From: Syntrophomonadaceae bacterium
Lineage (GTDB): Bacteria > Bacillota > Ch66 > Ch109
NCBI GenBank assembly: GCA_012519455.1
Contig: JAAYQE010000076.1
Location: forward strand, 1-60,222
Direction of reading: 5' to 3'
DNA: 60,222 nt
A model generated the notes under the pieces. The model did not search any database, had not been told where the DNA came from, and was given only the letters and a program-made list of their open reading frames with translations. Positions 1-8,424 of the stretch are shown here, one piece after another. A program made the position numbers and the translations under genes. Each line of letters begins with the position of its first letter. The stretch's first letter is position 1.

Positions 1-2
1 AC

Positions 3-920
3 ATTCCTTCGGTTAAGGCGGTGGCTCCTTCGGCTTATGAGTTTGCGGAGGTAGAAACCCGAAAAATAACGGTGCAGACGATGGTAGTAGGTACTACGGC
101 CGATTATACAGAAATACGCGCCTTGCCTTTGAAATCCGGACGCTTTTTCAATGAACAAGATACCCGATCCGCGCGGCGTTTGGCGGTAATTGACGAGCGA
201 CTGGCGGAAACCTTATTCGGTCGGAGCGAAGCGGCTATGGGGAAAAAGGTAATGTTGAAGAAAGTTCCGGTGGTTGTGGTGGGTATTATTAAAGAACAGC
301 AAAGTATGTTTGGGGGTGGAGGCAGCCAGATTTATATTCCGATTAGTTTCTGGCAGAACCTTTTCAATACTAATCGGGTCGATCAATTGGAAGCCAGTGC
401 AATCAGCAAGGATCAGGTCGAAGAAAGTATCGATAAGACCCTAAAACTACTGCACCGCCGGCATAAAAATACCGATCGGTACCGGGCTTTTAACATGGAA
501 AAAGAAATGGAAGCAGCTAATAAGGCAATGGGAATTATGACCACGATAATTAGTGCGATTGCCGGTATTTCACTGGTGGTTGGAGGGATCGGGGTGATGA
601 ATATTATGCTGGTTTCCGTAACTGAACGAACCCGAGAGATTGGGGTACGAATGGCGCTGGGGGCGCGCCGAAAAGATGTTTTAATTCAGTTTTTAATTGA
701 GGCGATTGTAATAAGTACCGTCGGAGGCATTATTGGGATGATTTTAGGTTTGGGTGGCTCTCTGCTTATGGCTTTAGCCTTGAAAATACCCCCCTTCTTC
801 TCCTGGACGCCGGTAATCTTAGCTTTTACCTTTTCCGCTGTAATCGGCATCTTTTTCGGGATTTATCCAGCGAATAAAGCAGCCCGTTTAGATCCCATTG
901 AAGCCCTGCGGTATGAGTAA
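3..920 (+). CDS. MacB/FtsX-type ABC transporter permease (5' end outside window)
   Basis: The reading frame is open to the left edge, so the N-terminus and first membrane helix lie outside. What remains is about 170 residues of an extracytoplasmic MacB-type domain, then three hydrophobic segments. The stretch after the first of these contains ERTREIGVRMALGA, the conserved cytoplasmic loop of FtsX-domain permeases, and the protein ends RLDPIEALRYE, typical for the family. Such permeases pair with a LolD/MacB-like ATPase and export peptides or lipoproteins or act mechanically. The ATPase gene is presumably upstream, beyond the window. Substrate cannot be inferred. Confidence 0.88.
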   Translation: MPSVKAVAPSAYEFAEVETRKITVQTMVVGTTADYTEIRALPLKSGRFFNEQDTRSARRLAVIDERLAETLFGRSEAAMGKKVMLKKVPVVVVGIIKEQQSMFGGGGSQIYIPISFWQNLFNTNRVDQLEASAISKDQVEESIDKTLKLLHRRHKNTDRYRAFNMEKEMEAANKAMGIMTTIISAIAGISLVVGGIGVMNIMLVSVTERTREIGVRMALGARRKDVLIQFLIEAIVISTVGGIIGMILGLGGSLLMALALKIPPFFSWTPVILAFTFSAVIGIFFGIYPANKAARLDPIEALRYE

Positions 921-941
921 AAAGGCCAGGAGGAAGATAAA

Positions 942-1622
942 TTGTTCAGGACACAAGATCGGTTATTAACTATCTATAATCACCTTTATGCGTTTTTTGG
1001 ACCGCGCGGATGGTGGCCGGCTAACAGTCCCTGGGAAGTAATGGTAGGGGCCATCCTCACCCAGAATGTAGCTTGGCGTAATGTGGAACAAGCGATCTTA
1101 AACTTAAAAAAGGCGAATCTTTTAGAGTTTCCGGAAATGTATCAAGCGGAGGAAAAAGAGCTTGCGGAATTGATTGTACCTACGCGTTATTATAATACCA
1201 AAGCACGCAAGCTTAAAGGATTGGTTAATTACCTGATCGATCATTATCAGGGGAATCTAGCTGAGTTTTTATGTCAACCTATGGATAAACTGCGTTCAGA
1301 GCTTTTACAACTTTGGGGGTTGGGTCCTGAAACGGTAGATTCTATTCTGCTGTATGCGGCAAACCAGCCAATTTTTGTGGTGGACGCCTATACCCGGAGG
1401 ATTTTTCATCGCTTAGGGATTTTTCCGGAGAAGATTTCCTACACGGAGATGCAACAATTTTTTATGCAAAACCTACCGGTACGCGTTTCTCTATTTAATG
1501 AATATCATGCCCTAATCGTTGCCCTGGGTCATCAAATTTGCTGGAATCGTTCGCCTAAATGTAAGACCTGTCCTTTGCAAGAAAGCCAGTCTTGTCCTTT
1601 TTCTGTAGACCGGGAGATTTAA
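942..1622 (+). CDS. Endonuclease III-like DNA glycosylase with 4Fe-4S cluster (MagIII-type)
   Basis: HhH-GPD superfamily base-excision repair enzyme, 226 residues, starting at TTG behind an AGGAGGAAG ribosome site. The helix-hairpin-helix reads LWGLGPETVDSILLYA and the catalytic aspartate lies in VVDAYTRRIFHRLG. The C-terminus has four cysteines spaced C-x6-C-x2-C-x7-C, as in the endonuclease III iron-sulfur loop. In bifunctional Nth a lysine follows the hairpin glycines; here the position is Glu (GPET). I infer a monofunctional glycosylase of the kind that removes 3-methyladenine rather than an AP-lyase. It lies 21 bp after the permease, probably by chance. Confidence 0.85.
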   Translation: MFRTQDRLLTIYNHLYAFFGPRGWWPANSPWEVMVGAILTQNVAWRNVEQAILNLKKANLLEFPEMYQAEEKELAELIVPTRYYNTKARKLKGLVNYLIDHYQGNLAEFLCQPMDKLRSELLQLWGLGPETVDSILLYAANQPIFVVDAYTRRIFHRLGIFPEKISYTEMQQFFMQNLPVRVSLFNEYHALIVALGHQICWNRSPKCKTCPLQESQSCPFSVDREI

Positions 1623-1669
1623 TGTTATAATTAGTTTGATTATCTTGGAAGAAGGCGGAGTAAGGGGGC

Positions 1670-3196
1670 TTGAATATGGAACGTTATGCCGAGATAGATA
1701 AACATAAACAGGCCGTACTGGAAGCGGTAGCTCGACTGGCGTTACAAGGAAAACTTAAAGCGGAGATTGATGGACTGCCTTATATCCTGGTGGATCGTGA
1801 TGGACCGGTTTATCGGTGTTGTATATACCATGAGCGTGCCATATTGGCGGAAAGAATTCGGCTGGCTATGGGTTTGGATCGGCGAAAAAAGCCGGAACAA
1901 GAACTAGAACGTTTGTCAGACGTGGTAGAATCAGCCTTAGCTTTGGAACGGATAGAAGATCCCGTTGTCGTAGTAATTGATTCTGCTTGTGAAGCCTGTC
2001 CAATTGATCGTTTTATGGTAACTGATGCTTGTCGTAACTGTACAGCTCAAGCTTGTCAGAGTGCTTGTCCCCGGCAGGCGATTGTTATTGCCCGACAGCG
2101 AGCCTATATTGATCAAGATCGTTGTATTGAATGTGGTAAGTGTGCCCAGGTTTGTCCCTTTCATGCGATTGTAGAGGTTACGCGTCCTTGTATGCGGGCG
2201 TGTGGAGTTGGGGCTATTCAAGTATCGCGAGATCACAAGGCTATTATTGATTATCGTAAATGTGTTAGTTGCGGACACTGTATTCGGGCTTGTCCTTTTG
2301 GTGCCGTAGCCGAGAAATCAGGCATTGTACAGCTTATTTCGATGTTAAAAAAAGACCAACCGGTTTACGCGATTGTGGCCCCATCATTTATCGGGCAATT
2401 TGGGCGGGGAGTTACCCCAGAGGCATTACGGACGGCCTTTAAAACCTTGGGATTTACAGATATGATTGAGGTTGCCCAGGGAGCGGACCTAGTAGCTTAT
2501 GAAGAATCCCGGGAGTTTATTGAGCAGGTACCGGCCACTAAACCGTTTGTAATGAATACCTGCTGTCCGGCCTTTCGGACGCTGGTCGAAAAACAGCATC
2601 CCAAGCTTATTCCAAATCTATTCGATTCATTATCTCCAATGGTCGTTACCGGACAGATCATTAAATCTGAGCACCCAGAGGCCCGGGTCGTCTTTATCGG
2701 TCCCTGTGTAGCTAAAAAAATGGAGGCACTGCAGGGAGAGGGCCGGGAAATGATTGAAGGAGTGCTTACCTTTGAGGAAATGATGGCTGTTTTTCGCGCT
2801 GCAGATATTGATGTTACTCAGGTGAAGGAAAGTAAGACCGAAATGTTCGCTTCGCGAACGGGACGTCTTTTTGCTCGGGCTGGTGGGGTAACCGAGGCCC
2901 TGATCAGTACGATGAAAAAGATGCAACCGGAAATAAAAGTAGAACCGGTACGGGCCGAAGGATTAAGTAATTGTGAAAAATTATTACGGACTGCGCAAGC
3001 GGGGCGATTACAGGGTAATTTGATCGAAGGTATGGCCTGCCCCGGCGGATGTGTAGGTGGCCCCGGAGCCCTGATAAAAAATGTAGTAGGGGCTAAGCTA
3101 GTAAATGACTATAGTCAAAAATCACCCCATTTTTATACTCTAGATAACCCGTGTTTGAAGGAATGGGACGAAAAATTAAATCGACCAAGCTCGTAA
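1670..3196 (+). CDS. [FeFe] hydrogenase, group B-like, with 4Fe-4S domains
   Basis: Iron-only hydrogenase of 508 residues. After an N-terminal region of about 100 residues come cysteine-rich ferredoxin motifs, CIECGKCAQVCP and CVSCGHCIRACP (residues about 155-210), which wire electrons to the active site. The H-cluster domain follows with its three cysteine motifs: NTCCPAF (about residue 296), PCVAKKMEA (about 345) and MACPGGCVGGPG (about 455). NTCCPAF instead of TSCCPxW suggests group B rather than the prototypical group A enzymes. It catalyses reversible proton reduction, probably in the cytoplasm since no signal peptide is visible. Start is TTG 1670 or ATG 1676. The HydEFG maturases are not in the window. 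Confidence 0.9.
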   Translation: MNMERYAEIDKHKQAVLEAVARLALQGKLKAEIDGLPYILVDRDGPVYRCCIYHERAILAERIRLAMGLDRRKKPEQELERLSDVVESALALERIEDPVVVVIDSACEACPIDRFMVTDACRNCTAQACQSACPRQAIVIARQRAYIDQDRCIECGKCAQVCPFHAIVEVTRPCMRACGVGAIQVSRDHKAIIDYRKCVSCGHCIRACPFGAVAEKSGIVQLISMLKKDQPVYAIVAPSFIGQFGRGVTPEALRTAFKTLGFTDMIEVAQGADLVAYEESREFIEQVPATKPFVMNTCCPAFRTLVEKQHPKLIPNLFDSLSPMVVTGQIIKSEHPEARVVFIGPCVAKKMEALQGEGREMIEGVLTFEEMMAVFRAADIDVTQVKESKTEMFASRTGRLFARAGGVTEALISTMKKMQPEIKVEPVRAEGLSNCEKLLRTAQAGRLQGNLIEGMACPGGCVGGPGALIKNVVGAKLVNDYSQKSPHFYTLDNPCLKEWDEKLNRPSS

Positions 3197-3298
3197 TTTT
3201 ACTTTTTTCGACGGGGATAACCGTTGGAGATTTTTGTTTTTTGTAGTAACATTTAATTAAACCTAAAAATCGGTTATAAATTAATGGGGGTGAAAGAT

Positions 3299-3730
3299 GT
3301 GGTGGTTAAACAGATTTCTATCTTCCTGGAAAATAAATTTGGGCGTTTAGCGGCCGTTACCAAGGTACTGGGAGATGCTGGCATTAATATTCGGGCCCTT
3401 TCCATAGCGGACACCGCTGAGTTTGGTATTTTACGTTTAATTGTGGATCAACCGGATCGGTCCTACGAAATTTTGAAAAAGGCCCGTTTTACGGTTAGTG
3501 AAACTGAGGTGTTAGCGGTTGAAGTAAGAGATGTTCCTGGAGGGTTAGCCGCGGTTTTACAGGTTATGGCCGAAGCCCAAATCAATATAGAATATATGTA
3601 TGGATTTTTAGCTAGAGCTTCGGAAGATGCCTTGATTGTATTTCGCGTGGAACAACCTTTAGCAGCGATTAGGCTGCTTCAGGAAAGAGGGATTAAATTA
3701 TTAGAAGGCGATAAGGTTTATAAGATTTAA
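3299..3730 (+). CDS. Tandem ACT-domain protein
   Basis: About 143 residues made of two ACT domains in a row. The first begins VKQISIFLENKFGRLAAVT and the second around residue 70 with VEVRDVPGGLAAVLQVM; both have the glycine-turn signature used to bind amino acids. Nothing else is attached, so it is likely a small-molecule sensor whose partner is unknown. An ATG at 3284 overlaps the only good ribosome site (GGGGGTGA, 3286-3293), so I place the start at GTG 3299 or 3302, giving the usual family N-terminus. A strong terminator follows, closing this unit before the dcw cluster. Confidence 0.8.
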   Translation: MVVKQISIFLENKFGRLAAVTKVLGDAGINIRALSIADTAEFGILRLIVDQPDRSYEILKKARFTVSETEVLAVEVRDVPGGLAAVLQVMAEAQINIEYMYGFLARASEDALIVFRVEQPLAAIRLLQERGIKLLEGDKVYKI

Positions 3731-3776
3731 AGGATGACCAATCGGAAGAAAAATCTATAGAGTTTTTTAAGCTCTT

Positions 3777-3820
3777 ATAAAAAGGGACTGTCCTAAAAAC
3801 ATAGGGATAGTCCCTTTTTC
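3777..3820 (+). terminator. Rho-independent terminator after the ACT gene
   Basis: AAAAAGGGACTGTCC pairs with GGATAGTCCCTTTTT (one G-U pair) around a short A-rich loop and ends in a T-run. The flanking A and T runs would let it work in both directions. It separates the hydrogenase/ACT genes from mraZ. Confidence 0.85.
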
Positions 3821-3955
3821 TGATGTGACTAAAAGCTCAAAGCTATATGCGGGTATCCCGGGACATAAGTACTGATTTAATCCATAGTTAACTAAAACTG
3901 TTAATTAGAACGCATGGTCGAGAGGATAAAAAGATGCAACATCGAATAATAATTG

Positions 3956-4011
3956 TGGAGTGAAGTGGAGTGAAGTGGCGCGAAAGGACGGGCTTGTGGG
4001 GTGCATTGGGT
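3956..4011 (+). promoter_or_regulatory. Probable MraZ operator: 10-bp-phased TGGNN repeats before mraZ
   Basis: TGGAG at 3956, TGGAG at 3966 and TGGCG at 3976 lie exactly 10 bp apart, separated by TGAAG. Then TGGGG at 3997 and TGGGT at 4007 are again 10 bp apart with a 5-nt spacer, right against the mraZ start. Direct repeats of TGGGN with 5-nt spacers are the known MraZ binding sites in enterobacteria. I infer autoregulation of the cluster by MraZ. The exact promoter was not identified. Confidence 0.6.
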
Positions 4012-4449
4012 ATGTTTATAGGAGAATACCAGCATTCTATAGATACCAAAGGACGCTTGATTATTCCGGCCCGTTTTCGCGAAGGCTTAGGGGAAAAATT
4101 TGTGGCAACTAAAGGCCTGGACCATTGTTTGTTTTTTTATCCCTTAGGCGAGTGGGAAAGAATCGAACAAAAAGTAAAAAATCTTCCTTTTACCCGGGCC
4201 GATGTAAGAGCTTTCGTCCGGTTGTTTTTTTCGGGTGCTACGGAATGCGAAACGGACCGACAGGGAAGAATTCTTTTACCGGGCAACTTACGGGAATTTG
4301 CGCTTATTGAACGGGACGTAGTGGTTATTGGGGTTTCTTCCCGGGTGGAGGTTTGGTCGAAAGAAGAATGGAAGCGTTATAACGAACAGGCGGAAGAAGC
4401 CTACGAAAGTATTGCTGAAAGTATTGTTGGTCTGGATTTAGGATTATAA
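4012..4449 (+). CDS. mraZ: Transcriptional regulator MraZ
   Basis: First gene of the division and cell wall cluster. It encodes about 145 residues with two AbrB-like SpoVT/MraZ halves, beginning [20 protein letters not shown], with a second swapped-hairpin motif [15 protein letters not shown] near residue 75. MraZ forms ring-shaped oligomers that bind TGGGN repeats in front of its own gene and repress the cluster. The frame extends upstream to 3970, but ATG 4012 gives the conserved family N-terminus. Matching repeats lie just upstream. rsmH follows after 32 bp, as in most bacteria. Confidence 0.95.
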   Translation: MFIGEYQHSIDTKGRLIIPARFREGLGEKFVATKGLDHCLFFYPLGEWERIEQKVKNLPFTRADVRAFVRLFFSGATECETDRQGRILLPGNLREFALIERDVVVIGVSSRVEVWSKEEWKRYNEQAEEAYESIAESIVGLDLGL

Positions 4450-4481
4450 GGAAATATAGTTATGAGGTTGGTCAAGAGATA

Positions 4482-5411
4482 ATGGGGCATATACCCGTAT
4501 TACTTCAAGAAGTTATTGCTTTATTGAATATTCAGGATGACGGCACTTATGTAGACTGTACGCTGGGAGGCGGAGGACATACGCGGACGATTTTAGAGCA
4601 TTTAGGACCCCGCGGACGGGTAATTGCGCTTGAGCAGGACCCTAGAACTTTAGCCGCTACGCAGCTACAGTTAAAGGATTTTGGCGATAAAATTGAGTAT
4701 ATTCAAGGGAATTTTCGTAATCTACAGCAGTATTTAGGATCGCTAGGTGTACTGTCGGTTAATGGCCTATTATTTGATTTGGGAGTTTCTTCTTTTCAAC
4801 TGGATGAAAAAGAACGGGGATTTAGTTTTCATCAGGAAGCAGTACTAGATATGCGGATGGATCCAGGACTTAAGATTTCGGCTAAAGAATTGGTAAATCA
4901 GAGCTCAGAGATAGAACTTACCCGTATTATTCGCGACTATGGTGAAGAACGGTGGGCGCGTCGGATTGCCCGCTTTATTGTGGACCATAGAAACCGCAAA
5001 CCAATTGTAACGACCACCGAATTGGTAGAAATTATTAAAGCGGCAATTCCAGCTTCTGCCCGACGAAGCGGGCCGCATCCGGCGCGACGTACTTTTCAAG
5101 CCTTGCGGATCGCAGTTAATGATGAATTAGGGGCGCTTCGAGACGCTTTAATTCAGGCAATTTCATGTTTATCTATTGGCGGTAGAATAATAGTAATCTC
5201 CTTTCATTCGTTGGAAGATCGGGTGGTTAAAGAGGTGCTGCGGCAGGGTGTTTCGCCCTGTGAATGTCCGGTAGACTTTCCAGAATGTCGTTGTGGAAGG
5301 CAACCATATTTACGTCTGTTAAACCGTAAACCCATTCAACCAGGATTAGAAGAATTAAAGGTCAATCCCCGATCGCGTAGTGCCCGGTTACGCGGGGCAG
5401 AAAAAATTTAA
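4482..5411 (+). CDS. rsmH: 16S rRNA m4C1402 methyltransferase RsmH (MraW)
   Basis: SAM-dependent methyltransferase of 309 residues that N4-methylates C1402 in the decoding centre of 16S rRNA. It starts MGHIPVLLQEVIALL; the SAM motif is VDCTLGGGGHTRTIL (residues about 25-38). LLFDLGVSSFQLD and the C-terminal VISFHSLEDRVVK are diagnostic of the family. Length is normal (about 310). It sits second in the cluster, as in Bacillus and E. coli. Confidence 0.97.
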   Translation: MGHIPVLLQEVIALLNIQDDGTYVDCTLGGGGHTRTILEHLGPRGRVIALEQDPRTLAATQLQLKDFGDKIEYIQGNFRNLQQYLGSLGVLSVNGLLFDLGVSSFQLDEKERGFSFHQEAVLDMRMDPGLKISAKELVNQSSEIELTRIIRDYGEERWARRIARFIVDHRNRKPIVTTTELVEIIKAAIPASARRSGPHPARRTFQALRIAVNDELGALRDALIQAISCLSIGGRIIVISFHSLEDRVVKEVLRQGVSPCECPVDFPECRCGRQPYLRLLNRKPIQPGLEELKVNPRSRSARLRGAEKI

Positions 5412-5466
5412 TTTGGTAGATAGAAGCAGAGACGTGAGTTCTAAAGGAAAGCGAGGTTGAATAAGT

Positions 5467-5973
5467 TTGGTACTGGCTCAGGAAAGATATAATTTGGCCG
5501 AGCAGTCACTTCCTGAAGAAGGATTAGCTCCGAAGCATCCCCCTTCCCGTCCGAGAATTCGCCAGAAGCGACGAACGGCAAAAATGAAATTTTCTTCTAA
5601 AGTAGCTGTAACTTCCGTATTGGCTGTAGGATTTTTTCTGATTGGAATCGGCCTAACCTTATATTATATTTATCCGACCCGATTGGGATATCAAGTAGTG
5701 AAACTGGAACAAGAAGTAGCAGAATTAGAGCGGCAAAAAGAATATTTAGAACTAGAAGTAGCCCGAGCTACTTCGTTAGAAAGAATTGAAAATTTAGCTA
5801 CGAACGAGTTAGCCATGTTACCTTCATCGGAGAATGGGGCATATATCGTACGTAATCAAAATCCGCTTCCAGTTAGCCAAATAGCATCCTCCCCTAATGA
5901 AAATCAAAACCAAGTTATTCAAACTATAACTCGAGTAGTAACCGGTGAACTAACGGTAGCTTCTGGATATTAA
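5467..5973 (+). CDS. ftsL: Cell division protein FtsL-like
   Basis: Small bitopic membrane protein of 168 residues. The N-terminus is basic and cytoplasmic (residues 1-43), one membrane helix spans about residues 45-68 (VAVTSVLAVGFFLIGIGLT), and a coiled coil follows (LEQEVAELERQKEYLELEV), then a Ser/Asn-rich tail. Sequence similarity in this family is low. The call rests on topology, the coiled coil and the position between rsmH and a class B PBP gene. FtsL forms the divisome subcomplex with FtsB/DivIC and FtsQ/DivIB. Start is TTG 5467 behind GCGAGG. The tail after the coiled coil is longer than usual. Confidence 0.82.
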   Translation: MVLAQERYNLAEQSLPEEGLAPKHPPSRPRIRQKRRTAKMKFSSKVAVTSVLAVGFFLIGIGLTLYYIYPTRLGYQVVKLEQEVAELERQKEYLELEVARATSLERIENLATNELAMLPSSENGAYIVRNQNPLPVSQIASSPNENQNQVIQTITRVVTGELTVASGY

Positions 5974-6077
5974 AAAATTAAAATTATTACTTTCTTTTTG
6001 GTCTAAAAATAATATAGTAGGATTGTTTTTTCATCTAATCTTACCGCGCATGCGGTTCTTGGTTTGAGGTGGTGCGA

Positions 6078-7850
6078 TTGAATCCTACCGCGATAGGTGT
6101 GCGTCGGAGAATTTATTATCTCTTTATCTTTTTGGCCGTCATTCTATTTTTATTAATTTTACGTCTTGGTTGGGTACACCTCGTACAGGGTGAAGAACTT
6201 TATCAGATGGCCCTAGATAACCGTATGCGGGATGTACCGGTAGAAGCGAAGCGAGGAACCCTTTATGATCGCCATCATAAAGAACTAGCTTTAAGTATTA
6301 GCTCCGATGCCCTTTATGCTATTCCTCCTGAAGTACGACAGTCCGGAAAAGAGCAGCAGATTGCGCAGGAATTAGCCCGGATTTTAGGCATGGAGGAGGC
6401 TGTCGTTCTAGAAAAAATTACCCGTAATTCTCGGCATGAGTGGATTAAATTAAAAGTACCTCCGGAGCAAGTCGAAGAAATTAAACGGCTTCGATTTAAA
6501 GGGATTGATTTTGCAGAAAAGAGTCAACGGTTTTATCCCAAAGATAATTTAGCCGCACATGTCCTGGGGATTTCCGGGATAGATAATACTGGTTTGGAAG
6601 GGATTGACAAGAGTTATGATTCGGAGTTAAGTGGAACCCCTGGCCGGATTGTAATTGAATATGATGCCGGAGGCCGGGAAATACCTCAGGCGATGCATAT
6701 GTACATCCCTCCGAAGGACGGACACAGCCTGGTTCTAACGATTGATGAAACTATCCAATATATTGTAGAGCGGGAATTGGAAAAACTGTATCAAGCCCGT
6801 CAGCCGAAAGCCGCGACGATTATCGTCATGGATCCTAGTACCGGGGAAATTTTGGCCCTGGCCTGCCGTCCAGATTTCAATCCTAATGATTATAACCATT
6901 ATCCAGCCGTGAATCGCCGGAATGTAGCAATTAGTAATGCCTATGAACCGGGATCGGTTTTTAAGATAATAACCGCAGCTGCCGGTCTAGAGGAAGGTGT
7001 AGTTAGACCAGATACGCCATTCTACTGTTCCGGAGGCTTACCGGTCGGTAAGCATACGATTCATTGCGCTAATTATCGGGCCCACGGGAGTCAGCGTTTT
7101 GCGGATGTAGTAGCTAACTCTTGTAATGTTGGCTTTTCCAGTTTGGGCTTAAATATGGGCGTAAATTCCTTTTATAAATACGTACGGGCTTTTGGTTTTG
7201 GCCAGAAAAGTAATATCCCCCTTCCTGGGGAGGCACTCGGAATTTTAGTTCCCCAGAGTCAGGCTCGAGACATTCATTTAGCAACCATGGCCATGGGGCA
7301 AGCGAATGCGGTTACCCCGATTCAGATGTTGACCGCTGTCTGTGCGGTAGCCAATGGGGGGAACTTAATGCAACCTCAATTGGTTAGAACGGTTTTGAAT
7401 GTGCATGGGGAGGTAATCCAGGAGTCTTCTCCGCAGGTGGTCCGAAGAGTTATTGCCCAAAAAACTTCTGAGGAGTTACGGCTTTTACTAGAAGAAGTAG
7501 TGGCTAATGGTACGGGGAAAAATGCCCAGGTAGAGGGTTATCGGGTAGCTGGTAAAACCGGAACCGCGCAGAAACCGGCTCCGGGTGGAGGATATTTGAC
7601 CGATGAATTTGTTGCTTCCTTTGTAGGCTTTGCACCAGCAGAACAACCGCAGATTGCCGTTCTGGTATTGATCGATGCGCCACAAGGCTATCCTTATTAC
7701 GGGGGCTTGGTAGCGGCCCCGGTTTTTAGTGCGGTAGTGAAAGACACCTTGCGTTATCTAGGAGTCCCGTATGAGTTGCCCGTTCAGAACTCTTCGGTGG
7801 AGGTGCCGGCCGGAGAAAAATCTATAGAGAAGAAGATTACAGTTCCCTAG
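6078..7850 (+). CDS. spoVD: SpoVD-type class B penicillin-binding protein, cut short by an in-frame TAG
   Basis: Peptidoglycan transpeptidase. One N-terminal membrane anchor (residues about 12-35) is followed by the PBP dimerisation region and a transpeptidase domain with Ser293 in SVFK, an SCN motif near residue 350, and KTG at 493-495. The ribosome site GAGGTGG (6066-6072) favours TTG 6078 over the GTG at 6069. The frame stops at TAG 7848-7850, directly after ITVP, where SpoVD and other PASTA-bearing PBPs continue VPDxxGM. The same frame resumes at once with two PASTA domains (7854-8216). The transpeptidase domain is complete, so the short product should be active. SpoVD makes the spore cortex with SpoVE. 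Here it occupies the only class B PBP slot of the cluster, so an FtsI-like role is also possible. Confidence 0.9.
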   Translation: MNPTAIGVRRRIYYLFIFLAVILFLLILRLGWVHLVQGEELYQMALDNRMRDVPVEAKRGTLYDRHHKELALSISSDALYAIPPEVRQSGKEQQIAQELARILGMEEAVVLEKITRNSRHEWIKLKVPPEQVEEIKRLRFKGIDFAEKSQRFYPKDNLAAHVLGISGIDNTGLEGIDKSYDSELSGTPGRIVIEYDAGGREIPQAMHMYIPPKDGHSLVLTIDETIQYIVERELEKLYQARQPKAATIIVMDPSTGEILALACRPDFNPNDYNHYPAVNRRNVAISNAYEPGSVFKIITAAAGLEEGVVRPDTPFYCSGGLPVGKHTIHCANYRAHGSQRFADVVANSCNVGFSSLGLNMGVNSFYKYVRAFGFGQKSNIPLPGEALGILVPQSQARDIHLATMAMGQANAVTPIQMLTAVCAVANGGNLMQPQLVRTVLNVHGEVIQESSPQVVRRVIAQKTSEELRLLLEEVVANGTGKNAQVEGYRVAGKTGTAQKPAPGGGYLTDEFVASFVGFAPAEQPQIAVLVLIDAPQGYPYYGGLVAAPVFSAVVKDTLRYLGVPYELPVQNSSVEVPAGEKSIEKKITVP

Positions 7851-7853
7851 GTA

Positions 7854-8216
7854 GTGGAAATGGCCGTGCCGGAGGCGGAAAAGATTATTACTAAGGCCGG
7901 TTTAACGCCGGTTGTAGTAGGCGAGGGAGAAAAAGTATGGGGGCAAACCCCGCAGGGGTCAGCCTTAGTTAATCCGAAAACGCGAGTATTGCTTTATTCT
8001 GGGCCCCAGGAGGCACGGAATGAAGACAAACAAGAGGTTACTGTACCGGATTTAACCGGTAAAACAATGCGGGAAGCCGGTCAAATTCTAGGGGGATTGG
8101 GATTGCGTTTAACGGCAGTGGGTAGTGGAATAGCTATTAATCAGAGCATAACGCCGGGTACGGTAGTAAAGTCCGGAACTATCCTTACTGTTGAATTTGA
8201 CACAAAGGCTCCATAA
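7854..8216 (+). CDS. Detached PASTA-domain tail of SpoVD (same frame, beyond the TAG)
   Basis: About 120 residues holding two PASTA domains, starting VVEMAVPEAEKIITKAGL and, around residue 62, TVPDLTGKTMREAGQILGG. The frame is the same as spoVD, separated by a single TAG. Reading through TAG rebuilds one ordinary protein of about 712 residues, so this was clearly part of spoVD. Possible states are a nonsense mutation, an assembly error, stop readthrough, or separate translation from GTG 7854 or ATG 7860, for which there is only a weak ribosome site. No signal or anchor is present, so as a separate cytoplasmic protein it would have no evident PASTA role. Confidence 0.7.
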   Translation: MEMAVPEAEKIITKAGLTPVVVGEGEKVWGQTPQGSALVNPKTRVLLYSGPQEARNEDKQEVTVPDLTGKTMREAGQILGGLGLRLTAVGSGIAINQSITPGTVVKSGTILTVEFDTKAP

Positions 8217-8264
8217 TCCCTTGACGCCTGATGGTTATATTAAAATTTGATAAAAGAAAATTAC

Positions 8265-8292
8265 TTGACATAAGGGCCAGTAATTTTATACT
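8265..8292 (+). promoter_or_regulatory. Sigma-A promoter in front of murE
   Basis: TTGACA (8265-8270), a 16-bp spacer and TATACT (8287-8292), a near-consensus vegetative promoter in the 208-bp gap between the spoVD tail and murE. It would give a leader of about 125 nt. A second TATAAT lies at about 8374 with a poor -35. murE and later genes can therefore be transcribed independently of mraZ. Confidence 0.75.
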
Positions 8293-8424
8293 GAAACGTG
8301 GAAAACAACATCATAATCATTGGCATCAGAAAAAAAGAGAGGGAAGTAAATGACTTTATTCGGAATAGGTGGGTTATAATAGAAATAGTATATACTAGGC
8401 GTTACCTTGAGGAGGGAAGTTTAA

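Noticed and set aside
7848-7850. Pyrrolysine (TAG recoding) as explanation for the spoVD amber codon
   Set aside because: TAG is an ordinary stop here: ftsZ, sigE, sigG, spoIIR, sepF, yggT, pyrF, pyrE and others end in TAG, and pyl genes are not in the window. Readthrough at this one codon is not excluded.
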